Shown: positions 1 to 10,621 of the stretch, in pieces
Layout of the letters: each line of letters starts with the position of its first letter
How positions within the stretch are numbered: the stretch's first letter is position 1
NCBI GenBank assembly: GCA_033816765.1
Contig: CM066289.1
Location: 4,526,001-4,590,000, forward strand
From: Nothopassalora personata
Taxonomy: Eukaryota; Ascomycota; Dothideomycetes; Mycosphaerellales; Mycosphaerellaceae
Direction of reading: 5' to 3'
DNA: 64,000 nucleotides
Notes under the pieces: model-generated
Told to the model about the DNA's origin: nothing
Seen by the model: only the letters and a program-made list of their open reading frames with translations
Databases searched by the model: none
Translations under genes and position numbers: made by a program

Positions 1-1330
1 TAGACCTAGAGAAGGTAGACGCCGTACGTAACTAGAAGATACCTATTACTTAGAAAGAGGTACGCTAGTTCTTAGGATTTACGAACTACTATAGAATACT
101 TATTCCTAACTACTTAAAGCTAGCCGAACCTTTATTACTAGGAGGGTTACTCCTATAGGAAAAGGACGGGGTAGTAAAACCTATTAGGTTCTACTCGAAG
201 AAACTAAATATAGCTAAGATAAACTATAATATCTATAATAAAGAGATACTTATAGTAGTCTCCTACCTAAAAGAGAAGGCCCCTAAGCTAAAAACGTATA
301 GTCCCTTTATAATTTAGATAGACTATAAGAACTTAGAATACTTTATAATAAAGAGGTAGTTATCTAAGGGATAGATTAGGTAGGTAGAGGAGATTGCTTT
401 ATTTTAGTTTTTCCTAGTATATAGACCGGAGACTAAGGTAATTATACTAGATACTTTATTATAACGGGAGTAGGATACGCTAAGATAGGACGATAAGTTA
501 TCGCGGTTTTATAGGTTCTTAGAGCCGGATACCGTACGTAACTAGCTAGGTCTAGAGGGAAAAAGGAAAGTAGTAGTAGATACCCTCTTATCCGCTACGA
601 TAGTCTTATTAGTTTATATTATAGCTAGCTAACTTAAGACGTACCCTACTAAAGAAATAACGAACTTACTAAGCGTATTATTAGGCTCCTTTACGGATCT
701 AGAGCTAAACAATATCTAGGGAAAGACTACAGAGAATAATAGTACGTTATAAGCGATACTCTACGTAGTAAGGTCTAGAGCGGGTTTACTTCTAAGTAAA
801 GTAAAGCTTAAGGTATAAGTAGGTAACTATAGTATTAATAGTAATAGATACCTTCTATATTACGGGAGAATCTAGGTACTAGGAGCCTTAATAACAATAG
901 AAGCTAATTATAAGGAGGTAGGTAGCGAGTCCTATAGAAAGATATTCTATAGATAAAACTTATCTAGTCCGTTTACGATTTACCGGTCTACGGCTACCCT
1001 AGTAGGGTTTCTATAGCGTCTATCCTAAGCCGTAACTTCTACTAGCCTCTATAGTTAAGGTACGTAAGATAGTTTTTAAGGAACTATAACTACTATAGAA
1101 GAAATAAGGTATAGAGAGAATAAAAGTGTAGACTCCTATTACCCTTACTAGTGTCTAATCGATTCTTCTATAAGATCTCTATAGCTTTTATAACAGATAT
1201 ACTAGAGTTGTAGGAAAATACTTATCTATAGGTAGTTAAGGATAGACTAAGTAAGACTACCGTCTTAGAAGCGATATCTACTATAAAAGTAGAGGACTAC
1301 GCCGAGAGGTTTCTAGACTACTAGGTAATA
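1..1330 (+). mobile_element. RIP-degraded Ty3/gypsy pol fragment (RNase H onward)
   Basis: Conceptual translation of the plus strand across stop codons gives a gypsy RNase H region at about 190-450: FYSKKLN, then NYNIYNKEIL (the family's NYxIYDKELLAI block), then DYKNLEYF and a VYRPETK block (family: RPGKAN). Nearly every expected Gln or Trp codon is TAG or TAA, and CpA/TpG are almost absent while CpG is common, which is the RIP pattern. Downstream sequence to about 1.3 kb is probably a spacer and integrase remnant, but I recognise no catalytic motif there. The element continues beyond the left edge. No LTR was identified. The identification rests on RNase H motifs only. Confidence 0.7.
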
Positions 1331-1767
1331 TATTCTCTCTACTCTCTTAAGATTATAGAGATTAGAGAGATTAGAGTGATTAGAGAGATTATTTAAGTTA
1401 CTCTCTTAATTCCTTAGTTTTAGTTCTATAAGTAGGAGAGTAATCCTTAAGCGGAAGCCTCCGCTAGCTATATAGGTCTAATTAATTAAATCCTTTAGCC
1501 CTTAAGCTAAAACTGTAATAGAACTCTCTTAACTTTAGGAGTAGTAACCTAATTTTATAAATTGTTAGATTACTCTTAATAAGGGCTTTTAAATACGATA
1601 TATTTTATAATAGGGTAGTCTATATTTATAGTCCGAGGTATAACTAATTAATATATAAGCCTAAGTAAGTAAATAATTTAACTTACTAATTAGACTACTA
1701 ATTAATTCCTATAATATATTATAATTATATAGTAAGTATTAGTAACTTACTTTATTAAGAGCGTACT
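1331..1767. other. AT-rich RIP-mutated spacer without a gene
   Basis: This stretch is rich in TpA and contains short tandem runs of GATTAGAGA near 1,360-1,390. No open frame, RNA gene or recognisable transposon motif was seen. It may be the tail or LTR of the fragment to its left. Confidence 0.5.
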
Positions 1768-1915
1768 ATACTATAATAAGCCCTAATCTATCTTAGACGG
1801 TTTATTAAGGCTCGCCAAGAGCGGAGTTACCCGATTGGCTAAGCCGTGCTGAACCGTGCTAAATCGTGCTAATCGGAGCTAAAGGGTGCCGAGCCGAGAA
1901 AGAAGCGACTGAGCT
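1768..1915 (+). repeat. Left copy of the inverted boundary repeat
   Basis: This sequence reappears in inverted orientation at about 26,510-26,632, the other edge of the gene island. Shared blocks, read from the RIP side towards the genes, include AATAAGCCC, CTTAGACG, TAAGGCTCGC, ACCCGATTGGCTAA and GCCGAGCCGAG/CCCGAGCCGAG. Most differences are C/T or G/A transitions. Each copy also has inverted ends of its own (CTTAGACG... facing ...CGACTGAG or ...GCGTCTAAG), so the core resembles a ~90-120-bp MITE or a transposon end. The transition from RIP-mutated to normal DNA falls inside it. Confidence 0.7.
1841..1890 (+). repeat. Five imperfect 10-bp tandem units
   Basis: The units AAGCCGTGCT, GAACCGTGCT, AAATCGTGCT, AATCGGAGCT and AAAGGGTGCC follow one another directly. 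The inverted copy at the other end of the island has fewer units, so the array expanded in the left copy or contracted in the right one. Confidence 0.6.
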
Positions 1916-2052
1916 TCCTAGAAGTTTCGTGAGGCTCGTCACGAGATGTCCAGCCACTTAGTGACGTAGCCGAGCTTTACCATCATCACCATCTCTTCTC
2001 TTACTCCAACGCCTTCACCGCTGCATCGCAATCGACTACAGGACCGCAGACG

Positions 2053-3137
2053 ATGGCTTTCCTCATGCGCCGACCCTTCGTGGTCACCTCCACACTCGCC
2101 CGCGAACTCCAACAATCCTCACCTCGAACCGTCTTCCGATCCTTCCAGACCTCGACGCAACAACCGATCAAGCAGATCGGCTCCAAGCATATCGCGCCCA
2201 TCACGAAGCAGCAGAGTGTCTTTCAGAATGCGTTCAGGCAGAGCAGGAGAGGATACCAGACACAGGCACGGCAGAACCCTCTCGCGCAAGGCAACTTGAC
2301 GCAGCGACTGGTGTATGGAGGCGCCATCTTTGGAGGGACACTTCTGGCAATCAACTTGATCTTCAACCGTGAGACACGAGAGGATGGTGGCATGCCGCCG
2401 TACGAGAGGAGTTACTTGAACGAGACGTTTCTGCACACTGGGCTTGGTGGGGAGACTCAACAGAATGGGATACTTCGGACAGCACACTGACTGCTTGCAC
2501 AGGTATCGGCATCATCGGCATCACCGCTCGCGCCCTGCACATGAACGGATGGTCCTACCGCCTTATGTCCGCAAACCCATGGCTCGTCCTCGGCATCGGT
2601 CTCGTCGGCTCCATCGGCACCATGATGGGCTGCCACGCTACACCTCCCGAGAACTACATGCTCAAGTACGGCCTTTGGGCTGGCTTCAACGTGACACAGG
2701 CAGCTCTCCTCTCGCCACTTCTCTTCTTTCACCCAGCCATCCTCGCTCGAGCAGGTCTCTACACCGTCGGTCTCATGGGCTCCATCGCGTTCGTTGGTGC
2801 GACGGCCAAGACGGACAAGTACCTCTATATCGGCGGACCCTTGCTGGCTGGTGTCGCGATCGTGGCGCTGAGCGGACTTGCGCCCCTGGTGCTTCCTGCG
2901 ACTGCGACGAGGGCGCTCATGTGGACCGAGAACATCTGGCTGTATGGTGGCTTGGCGGTGTTTGGTGGTTTCACGCTTTACGACACGCAGAAGATTCTGG
3001 CGCATGCACGTATGGCGGAGCGAGGCATGTTCAAGCGTGATGCTGTGAACGAGAGCATTGCGCTCGAGCTCGACTTCATCAACATCTTCGTCAGGTTGGT
3101 GCAGATCCTGGCGATGCAGCAAGGACGGAGGAAGTAA
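2053..3137 (+). CDS. Mitochondrial Bax inhibitor-1 family protein (GHITM/MICS1/TMBIM5-like)
   Basis: There are two exons, 2053-2446 and 2503-3137, giving 342 aa. The 56-bp intron has donor GTGGGG, branch-like CTGAC and acceptor CACAG, and it restores the frame as ...LHTGLGIGIIGITARALH. Residues 1-60 are rich in Arg, Ser and Gln with almost no acidic residues, as in a mitochondrial presequence. A hydrophobic segment (VYGGAIFGGTLLAINLI) is followed by six or seven membrane segments typical of the Bax-inhibitor-1/TMBIM family, ending with ALELDFINIFVRLVQIL, a close match to the family's LDFINLFLxLLxIL end. Family members of this subgroup lie in the inner mitochondrial membrane and act in cristae structure and ion exchange; this role is inferred by homology. 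It is the first intact gene beside the left repeat block and shows no RIP damage. Confidence 0.9.
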
Positions 3138-3459
3138 GAGCGAGGATGACAAGAATTGAGAAGAGACAGATTGCGCTTCAGCGGAATAACGATTGGTGAT
3201 CGTGTAAGAGTAGTGGCATCTCCTATGGATATTCGAACGTCCTACTTAGCGTGTACTGTGCGCGAGAAACTTCCCTGCCCAACTCACGATTGGCATTCGC
3301 CCGTCCTTCTGGCGTTGGCAGCGTGCGTCGTCAGAGGAGGCGCCCGCTGCAACGGGGCTATGTACACCGCTCGTTTACAGTGGCGGTTATTGAGCAATTC
3401 ACATATTCGACGAGGTCTGTTGGCGTATCACTCCAGTCAGCCGAATAAGTCCCGATTGC

Positions 3460-4599
3460 TATGCAGGAGTCGTTCGACCACATCTACGACAATGTTGAAT
3501 CACATCGCAACCATGAGCACATCGTCGAATTTTGAGAAGATGGATCACTCTTACCTCGTCGAGGAAGAGACGGTCGCATATCTGTCTTGTTCACCAACCC
3601 CTGGGCATCACTATGGGGGAGCTGAAAGAGGCGACTTCGAGCGGCCTCCTCGTCGCCGAACTTGCCCGTCTGACCTTTCGGTGCATTCTGACCGGTCTGC
3701 ATTTCTTGCACAAAGACGCCGAAGTCCTACACACTGGTAAGTCGCCATGAATTCCTCGACTGGTCTTGGACGAGGCCAGCTCATCTTTGCAATGCATACC
3801 TTCAGCCATCTAACATGCTGCTTGGGAATCACGACGCCTGCCTTCTCACCAAATTCGAACAATACGAGAGGAAGAATCCGTGCCCACGAAAAGAGCTCGA
3901 GGACCGCACCATCTATCTGTCACGACCCATGCCATTCACGAAGGGAGAGCCGTCCATCACCGATCTCAGCGAGGCAAGGTTTGGGGATCAGACACACGCC
4001 GATCGAATTATGCCCAACGTTTACCGCGCACGTGAGGTCATACTCGGTTATCCATGGAGCTATTCGGTTGACATCTAGGATTTTGGAATGGTGGTGAGTC
4101 TCTTACATCTTGGAGCTTCAAATGTCATATCTGAGGCTAATTGTACCACAGCTATTGCATCTCATGCATCTAAAACCTCTATTCGATTGCCAGGATTCTA
4201 AAGATCGGTATTCAGAAGCCCATCATCTTGCCAAGATGGTGGCAGTACTAGGTCCACCCCATCCCGAATTCTTGCAGTAATGCGGTGAAGAGGCCGCTAC
4301 ATACTTCGAGTCCGACGGTAAGCGTTTTTCATTCCAGCGCATCTTGTCTGACTAACGCCGAAGCCCTTCTGACATCGTGAAAATCAGGCACGTGGAAGAA
4401 CATGGCACCAATTGCAGATACGAGTCTAGGGCACGAAGATCAGCAACTGGAAGGCGAAGAGAAGAGGCTATTCATGGCTTCTATGTGGAAGATGTTGCAG
4501 TGGGATCCTAAAGACCGACCCGATGCTGATAGCCTCTACTGGGACGAGTGGTTGCTAGCTGACCCGATAGAAAACGGAGAAGTTGTCAGAGAAGACTGA
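3460..4599 (+). pseudogene. Decayed SRPK-like serine/threonine protein kinase
   Basis: Fragments in order: HICLVHQPLGITMGEL (hinge), LTGLHFLHKDAEVLHT (catalytic-loop approach), PSNMLLG, then RKELEDRTIYLSRPMPF, ITDLSEARFG (DFG region, here DLS), IMPNVYRAREVILGYPWSYSVDI (APE region, R for P), HHLAKMVAVLGPPHPEFLQ and the C-terminal MLQWDPKDRPDADSLYWDEWL. This is the order found in fungal SRPK-type kinases. It is broken. The Trp expected after SVDI is TAG (about 4076), a TAA lies in the segment after PEFLQ (about 4279), and the HxD aspartate is not recovered by any splice I tried at 3735-3807. Introns remain recognisable at about 4094-4151 and 4320-4388. Two of the lesions fit C-to-T changes of the RIP type. 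The N-lobe is not clear. Confidence 0.75.
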
Positions 4600-4810
4600 C
4601 TGTATTCGAGTCAGCTACTGCCATCTTATACATGTCGAAGCATACACGCCGGAACATTGCCAACGAGCTTATGCGGCCTACTATAGATACGGGCAGCTGT
4701 GCACGCGCGTGATGAGCATTGCAGCATGCCTGCTGTTCTTGAATGCGACCTTTCTTAAGCATGGACACACTCAGAGGACTGCAGCACTACTCCGAAGGAG
4801 ACCTCCAAAA

Positions 4811-5610
4811 TGGCAACACTCCTTCCCTCTTCTGATGAGGCGTTCGACATCATCGCCTAGCAGATGGAAGAACTGAATCTTTTCGCCGCCAATGAAAACC
4901 GCACATACCGCGAAGATTATCCACCAGACCTCAGCGTGGCCATTCAGCTCTTCATGGAGGACTTGGAGGCTACTAAGGCTTTCTCTACGACCATAAGTCG
5001 GCACAGAGCATCGTTACCGCCGTGTACAGCCGTCTCCGAGACCTGCGATACTCGTACATGCTGAGTGTGCAATGATGCAGAGCACGAGGGACTGGACTGC
5101 CCTGACGACCCTGCTCTGTGATGCGAGAGACGAGGCAGGCAAGTGGCATTGGAAAAACCGGACAAACCTGTCCGGGCTGCAACGGCCTCGTTAGAACTAA
5201 GCACTAGCATTTATCACATGACGTAAGTCAAATTCCGTTGATGCTCTTCATTTTCATCATCAGCAAGGCACCATTCTCCGTGTAACACGCTGACTCTCAG
5301 TGCACTAGTTGCCACTGCCAGACCAAATTCTGCTACCTCCCCTGGATACGCTGGAAGAACTGTCCCTGCACCGACGACGCAGGCGAGTATCAAATACTCG
5401 GACGTCCAAGGAAGAAGTAGTCGACCGAGAGGCACAAGTGGTGCTCCCTCAAGCTGTACGTAATCGTCGGGGGCAGATTGTGCATCCTGAGCTGCGGGAA
5501 AATCACGAATGCAAATGCGGGCACCCTGGCCGGTCTCAAGGTATCTTCTGTGGTGGTGGTAGACGGCCCTTTCAGTATGAGATGTGCGATGACCGGCATT
5601 GTAAGTAAGA
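4811..5610 (+). pseudogene. Decayed RBR (RING-in-between-RING) E3 ubiquitin ligase
   Basis: A start-like ATG at 4811 is followed by FDIIA, a TAG stop, then QMEELNLF and DYPPDLSVAIQLFMEDLEATKAF. Fungal ariadne-like proteins begin in this way before their zinc domains. Further on are TRTC-stop-VCNDAEHEGLDCPDDPAL, GKTGQTCPGCNGLV and CTSCHCQTKFCYLPWIRWKNC, which match the in-between-RING/RING2 pattern (CGTEFCYxCGxRWKxC), then a Cys-rich tail ending in YEMCDDRHC at about 5606. These segments lie in different frames with several stops, so no functional protein is made. At least one stop replaces an expected Gln. Identification rests on cysteine spacing and the FCY...RWK block. Confidence 0.6.
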
Positions 5611-5752
5611 TTACATGCCGCAATACCGGCAATGCCATGTGATTATTTGCAAATATTATCCTAGAAACCACATCTAACTGAGAGAAATGTGGAGAAGCAT
5701 TGCTAAACAATCGTATGGTATGGTATACTCACACAGATGAGAAAGGCACCAG

Positions 5753-6130
5753 CTAGCCATGATAAGTCTCTCTCGTCTCCGCCTTTCCATGCTCAATTGA
5801 TCCATCGAGAAGCTCCCTCCTGCTGCAGAGACAGTGCCACTTGGTACGCCACAGCGCGAAGCGGTGCAGATAGCGGAAGACATCGAGTGCTCTGTAGACA
5901 GCTGTCCGCGAACAGCAACAACTTCCCTTGGAGTTTCTCCCTAACATAGGCTGAAGGACCGGGTGCGCGTACTTCAGAACCGTCTCTCCGCTCGGCACAC
6001 CCACGGCGTGCCCATGACCTGTGGTGGGGTATGCTCGACCCGGGGGTAGATCAAGGCGCGGCAGGAGCTCCATAAGACTTGCGGCGGTGGGAAGAGATTG
6101 GACCATGATGGGGAATCGCTCATCGCTCAT
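5753..6130 (-). pseudogene. Possible remnant of a kinase-like N-lobe
   Basis: The 125-aa minus-strand frame contains TGHGHAVGVPSGETVLKY, which resembles a glycine-rich loop followed by a beta-3 lysine as in protein-kinase-like folds. Nothing further along matches a C-lobe, and the rest of the frame (CCCSRTAVYRAL...) looks like non-coding translation. Two decayed genes lie just upstream, so a third degraded gene here is plausible. This is a weak call. Confidence 0.25.
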
Positions 6131-6246
6131 CGCGTGGAGTATTGTTATCCCGAGGAGCTCGCGATTGACTGTGTAGACGATTGCTCAATGCGAATACTGG
6201 GAGGCGTGATTGTCGCATTCGTGCAGTGTATTCACACCACTGCTCG

Positions 6247-6284
6247 CCCCCGCCCCCCCCCCCCCCCCCCCCGCCCTCCCCCCC
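6247..6284 (+). repeat. Poly-C tract
   Basis: Nearly uninterrupted cytosine for about 38 bp, broken by a few G and T. It lies just beyond the stop codon of the minus-strand gene that follows, where it would be a G-run in that transcript's 3' region. Length may be unreliable because homopolymers are prone to sequencing error. Confidence 0.85.
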
Positions 6285-6294
6285 GCTTCATCCA

Positions 6295-7158
6295 TCACGC
6301 GCCGTCAAGACTGAGATCCGCTCTGGTCAAACTGTACAGTTCTCGATCATAAGTACCAGTATCAGAATCGCTATCAGGGTCGTACCGACTTGCGCTTGCT
6401 GCAGTGCTGCACTGTGAATCGCTACTATCACGATGGTGCCTAGGCGAAGCAGTCGGCGGGTCGAAGGCCGTGGTGTATACTTCATATGCAGAGGAGTCAT
6501 CATCGCTATGTCCGGCTCCGCTGGCGTTATCGCCACTGGCAACGGATACCTCTGCGGAGCTAGCACTCGTCTCAATTCCAGCATGCAGACGTTGAAGAAG
6601 GTATCCGCTCAGCTCTCTGCGCTCGCTTGTCCCAAGACTATCGTGGAGTTCTTGCAATGGCCTGACGACTCTATCGAGCAGAGCATTGTCCTCGTTCGAC
6701 ATGTGAGGTCTTGCCAGCCGATTGACCCTCGCGATAGTCCGGGAAATGACGTCCTCGTTATGGGAGGTATAGGAACCCAAGAGACTTTCCTCATCACAGT
6801 CAGACCGACATCCGTCGTGCTCATCTTCCAGTTCTCGATTCTCGGCATCAGCCATGTAAACTTCGGCCCAAGCATACTCCCGAGCCAGTGCCGTGGCATG
6901 CTCGCGAGCTTGTTCTCGTCGTCTACGCCGGAGCTCAGGAGCTGCATGTTGGTCATTTTGAACATGCCCAATGTCATTAGGATCTGCTGTTGAGTCATGC
7001 TCGATCGCATGTCTACGTTCAAATTGGATCGCCTGTTCTCGAGCTTCTTCGCGCCGGGCACGGCGAAGCTCGTAGCTATCGTCTGTTGAGTTTCCTGCTC
7101 GCTGTCGAGACATGGCTAAGATCCTGAAATGCTGGTGCGCGAGAAGGATGTGGACCAA
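6295..7158 (-). CDS. Hypothetical charged, probably disordered protein
   Basis: A single uninterrupted frame of 287 aa, with a possible later start (MSRQRAGN) at 7113. Two stretches repeat an ELRRxRREExREQA pattern (ELRRARREEAREQAI and ELRRRRREQAREHAT), suggesting an internal duplication in an Arg/Glu-rich helical segment. The C-terminal third is Ser/Asp-rich (DSSDSQCSTAAS, DPDSDSDTGTYD) and looks disordered. I recognise no domain, signal peptide or membrane segment. Composition and codon use resemble the neighbouring genes rather than the repeats. Function unknown. Confidence 0.55.
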   Translation of the reverse strand: MVHILLAHQHFRILAMSRQRAGNSTDDSYELRRARREEAREQAIQFERRHAIEHDSTADPNDIGHVQNDQHAAPELRRRRREQAREHATALAREYAWAEVYMADAENRELEDEHDGCRSDCDEESLLGSYTSHNEDVISRTIARVNRLARPHMSNEDNALLDRVVRPLQELHDSLGTSERRELSGYLLQRLHAGIETSASSAEVSVASGDNASGAGHSDDDSSAYEVYTTAFDPPTASPRHHRDSSDSQCSTAASASRYDPDSDSDTGTYDRELYSLTRADLSLDGA

Positions 7159-7258
7159 GAACGGGTTTCGAGAGATTGAAAAGGTAGCATTGGTAACTAA
7201 CGTCTACGTGAAGACAGCAACTCGCTCGTAGACCATAATGCGCCATGAACGCAATCCA

Positions 7259-8683
7259 CTAGTAAATATCCAGCTCCTCCATAATCGCAGTCTTCACGAA
7301 AGTGTTCACCTCCACCGCACCGGCCAAAGCTCCATTGACCAGGCGAAGAGCCCCTGCGATCCTCACATAGTATGCGAAGAAGTACGCCGGAACGACACAA
7401 TCACCGTTGTTGGGGATAAACAGTAATATTCCAACGTCTCTAAAGTTGGTCTTTGACGGCAAGCTCGGCACGTCGAGCTTTTCGGCGAGCTTGGCCATCG
7501 TACAAATGCCGGGGCGGACGGGAATACCTGGTTCAGCTGCCGGACCCTCACGTGAGGCCGTATGCCACATCAGGTGCGTGACGAGGTTCTCAGGAGTTGG
7601 TTGGACTTCAGAAACAATGTAGAGCAGCGGTATTCGACTTTGGCATGCGCCATCAGATTGAATGCCGTTGAGCTTGGCCACAGGACTCCAGAGCCTTCGG
7701 TACCAGTCCAAGATCTTGGACTCAGTGATGCCGCAGTATCCAAGCCCAGCGCAGTTGTTCGAGACAGCCTGCATGAACGTATCCCTGGTGTAGTCCTTGC
7801 AGACTGAACAGACCATCTCTGAGCTCGGCATGTGCGTCGTGATGTGAACTTGCAGCAAGTAATGAATGAACATCTCCATACTCCCCACGAGATGCGCATC
7901 GCTTGTGCGGTCCCTGACATGCTGCGGCAAATTCTGTAGATTTAGCTTGAACAGATCGACCATGGCTGCCGTTAGATAGGAGACGACACTTTCATCGTTG
8001 AATAATCCTCCGCGATTGGCAAAGTTGCTTAAGGCATCGAGGAAGTCGACGTGCTCCTGGTCCACGAAGCCACGGAGTGTGAGGCGCACGACTTTCTCGA
8101 GAAGTCGGGCTTTCGCTACCTGCTGTCTGGCAACGAGAAAATTATCCACGTTCTCGGGGTTTCTCAAAGTCTTGAAGAAGTGCTTGCAGACCGTCTCCAG
8201 ACGGATCAGATCCTGAACAGGCAAGCGTGAGAAAACGTCGATCAAGAGCTCAACAGGCAGCTGGAGGATAAAGTCGGTGGATTTCTGGGTCGGATACTCT
8301 CTGATGCGCACCATAGACAATCGCCTGGTGAGTTTGGGGACCGAGTGCATGGCTCGCATTTCGTCCTGTGCGCCGTGGGAGTGGTTGCTGTGGACCATTA
8401 TGCCAGCTGACCTTCTGTTGTGGTCATGAGGCTCCGCCTCAATTTTGTTCTTGTTAGAAGGCGGGGGCGTGAAGATTCCACATCGATTGAGCGTGATGCT
8501 GTCGCGCTTGTGCCTGAAAGATGGCTTTCCGCGGGCAGGTCTCCAGGGACCGGTGGCCGTGGCATACAACATGCGAATGGCGTGATGACTCGACGCATGG
8601 CGAGGCGCACTATTCGGTACAATTTCCTCTTCGTATGGCCCGAGCCGGTTCGGAAGTAGTCCTCGTCGTCTAACAATCCCCAC
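7259..8683 (-). CDS. F-box domain protein
   Basis: A single exon of 474 aa. The F-box is clear at about residues 137-175: FILQLPVELLIDVFSRLPV, then QDLIRLETVCKHFFKTL. F-box proteins link SKP1-CUL1 ubiquitin ligases to their substrates; that role is inferred from the domain. The C-terminal ~300 residues contain a CSVCKD pair and hydrophobic segments but match no substrate-binding repeat I know. The true start may be the Met at 8398 (MVHSNHSH), which removes a basic N-terminus of ~95 residues with no evident domain and leaves 379 aa. No stops or frameshifts. Confidence 0.8.
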   Translation of the reverse strand: MGIVRRRGLLPNRLGPYEEEIVPNSAPRHASSHHAIRMLYATATGPWRPARGKPSFRHKRDSITLNRCGIFTPPPSNKNKIEAEPHDHNRRSAGIMVHSNHSHGAQDEMRAMHSVPKLTRRLSMVRIREYPTQKSTDFILQLPVELLIDVFSRLPVQDLIRLETVCKHFFKTLRNPENVDNFLVARQQVAKARLLEKVVRLTLRGFVDQEHVDFLDALSNFANRGGLFNDESVVSYLTAAMVDLFKLNLQNLPQHVRDRTSDAHLVGSMEMFIHYLLQVHITTHMPSSEMVCSVCKDYTRDTFMQAVSNNCAGLGYCGITESKILDWYRRLWSPVAKLNGIQSDGACQSRIPLLYIVSEVQPTPENLVTHLMWHTASREGPAAEPGIPVRPGICTMAKLAEKLDVPSLPSKTNFRDVGILLFIPNNGDCVVPAYFFAYYVRIAGALRLVNGALAGAVEVNTFVKTAIMEELDIY

Positions 8684-9023
8684 AGTGTCATCCTTAGATG
8701 ATGAATTGAAATGTCAGTACTTTCCTAGCGTTGCAGATGTGCATTGCAATGAACATCATCTTCGCAGCGGAGCGTGCGAGAATTCAGTCACTGGTGCTGG
8801 AAGCAAAGGGTGGCATCGTAGGACCTGAAGCTGGTCAGCAATCATCATCCTCTTGGCATAGCAATCCAGAGAGCTTACCTCTTCTTGCCAAAGCTACATT
8901 GCCGACCTTTTCACGTCGGCTGCTAGCCTGATCTGCCGAAGCTGGCTTGCGCTGCCATGGCATCAATTCTGATCAAGCTGGGTCAGGAGTGCATGCAGCC
9001 TCATGCCTCGTTGCATCGTCGCC
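8684..9023. other. Intergenic region between two minus-strand genes
   Basis: No coding, RNA or repeat signal was seen. It must hold the F-box gene's promoter and the 3' end of the Y14 gene. Confidence 0.5.
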
Positions 9024-9573
9024 TCACTCTTCATCCCCGTCCTCGCGTCCACGCCTCTCGCCCGGGCTGCGACTTCGTTGTCTGCCACCTTTGCGGCCGC
9101 CCTTCGGTCCTGCCTGAGTCTTGCTGGCTGGCGGTCGCACAAACGCAAAGTCGACGTTGATGGTCTGCTCGAGAAGTTCTTGCCCATTCGCCCCCTCAAT
9201 CGCTGCCAGCGCTTCCTCGCGTGTCGGATACTCGATCAAGACGTAGCCCTGCCACGTGACGCATCAGCATTACCGCTCATAACCATATCCCGCCGCTTGC
9301 GTCGCCGTCTCTTACCTTGACATAACCCGTCCGCCGATCGAGGTTGATGTGCATGTTCTTGATCTCGCCGTATTCGCCAAACAGATTCTGCAGGTCCTCC
9401 TCGCTGGCCTCCTCGTGGACGTTGGTGACGATGACGATCCAGCCCTCGATACTGCGCACCGCGACAGCGTTCTCTTTCGTGTTGGTCGCGTTCGAGCGGC
9501 CGTTCTTGTTGTCGCGTTCGTGCTCGGGGGAGCCTGGGGCATCAACTTCCATCTCATCTTTGATGTCCGACAT
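9024..9573 (-). CDS. Y14: Exon-junction-complex RNA-binding protein Y14 (RBM8A/Tsunagi orthologue)
   Basis: Two exons, 9573-9316 (86 codons) and 9248-9024, give 160 aa. The 67-bp intron begins GTAAGAG, ends CAG and lies exactly between codons. The acidic N-terminus ([19 protein letters not shown]) precedes one RRM with RNP2 WIVIVTNV and RNP1 region [23 protein letters not shown] spans the splice and matches animal Y14 (DRRTGYLKGYTLVEY). The tail is Arg/Ser/Gly-rich ([15 protein letters not shown]) as in the family. Y14 binds Mago and forms the core of the exon junction complex on spliced mRNA in the nucleus; Mago is not in this window. The length fits human RBM8A (174 aa). Confidence 0.95.
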
Positions 9574-10621
9574 GTTTGGCTGGCGGGATGGATCTCGTTC
9601 CGTTCGTGGTGATGGTTTATGTATGACTGTTCAGCATTCGAGGTGTCGGGTGAGCTCTCGGTGTTCGGCAGGTCGATCGGACTTAGTTCTAGAACTATGC
9701 CGATGGCACGTGCACATCGATGAGGCAAAACTTCATCATCCTGCCACTCATCTCTCATCACCAGCTAGCTGTTCGTGCTTCATTCACTTCGACGACAGCA
9801 TGTGATGCACCTTTGCAAGATGCATTCGCGTGCTTGGCGATGAACCCGACGGCACGTACAGGTACATACAGTGCGAGCATTCGGTGGCAGCTCCCTCAAT
9901 ACCGTACGAGCTGATCTCCGGCAAGCACCCCGGCACCATCCTCATCAGGGAGGCCTTCATATCCATCCATCACATGCAACATCAATGCCCCACGCACACG
10001 AGCACGGCTTCGGTAGAGCCGCGCTCATCCACCACGCCTCACCAAACTCCACAGCGCTAGCTCTTTCCATCTCTGCTCACAACTTCTAATAACCAGCAAC
10101 CAGACAACCCAGCCACTTGCGCCAAACCACAAGGTCTTCACCAGAAGAGCAGCCCTCCCGACCACGTCTTGTGTGAAGGAGATCGCTGTGGGCTTGGGGC
10201 GTCATCCTATCACTTCTCCTCTGGGGAGTGAAGGACACTGAAATGTTGCAAGAGTGATCTGGACCTTCATAGTTCATACTGCTCTTCCATTGTGAAAATT
10301 GCTGTGGGAAGTGTGACTCCTTGCGTACCTACATACACCACGAGAATTCTCGTCTTCACCTTCTACCCGAGCTTTGGTACCTTCTTTCGTCCCTTAGCTG
10401 TAAAAGATCTGCTCGAGCTATGAATCAAGCCCCTGAAAAGTATTGGCAAATTGATGTCTGCACCAAGCTCTTCAATCAGTCTGACCACTGTCTCTTGCCA
10501 GGCGAATAGTCAATCCCATCAGATCGGAAGATAGAGACCAGTCGCAGACTCAAGCCAGAATCCCTGGCATCTAGAAACTTCCTCTAGAGTCAGAGATTCG
10601 ACCATTATGCGGAATATTCTG
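9574..10621. other. Intergenic region, no gene recognised
   Basis: It contains the divergent upstream region of Y14. Several short frames exist on both strands, but none shows a domain, and they overlap one another as random frames do. Confidence 0.45.

Noticed and set aside
2457..3152. 231-aa minus-strand frame
   Set aside because: Antisense to the GHITM-like gene and without recognisable features.
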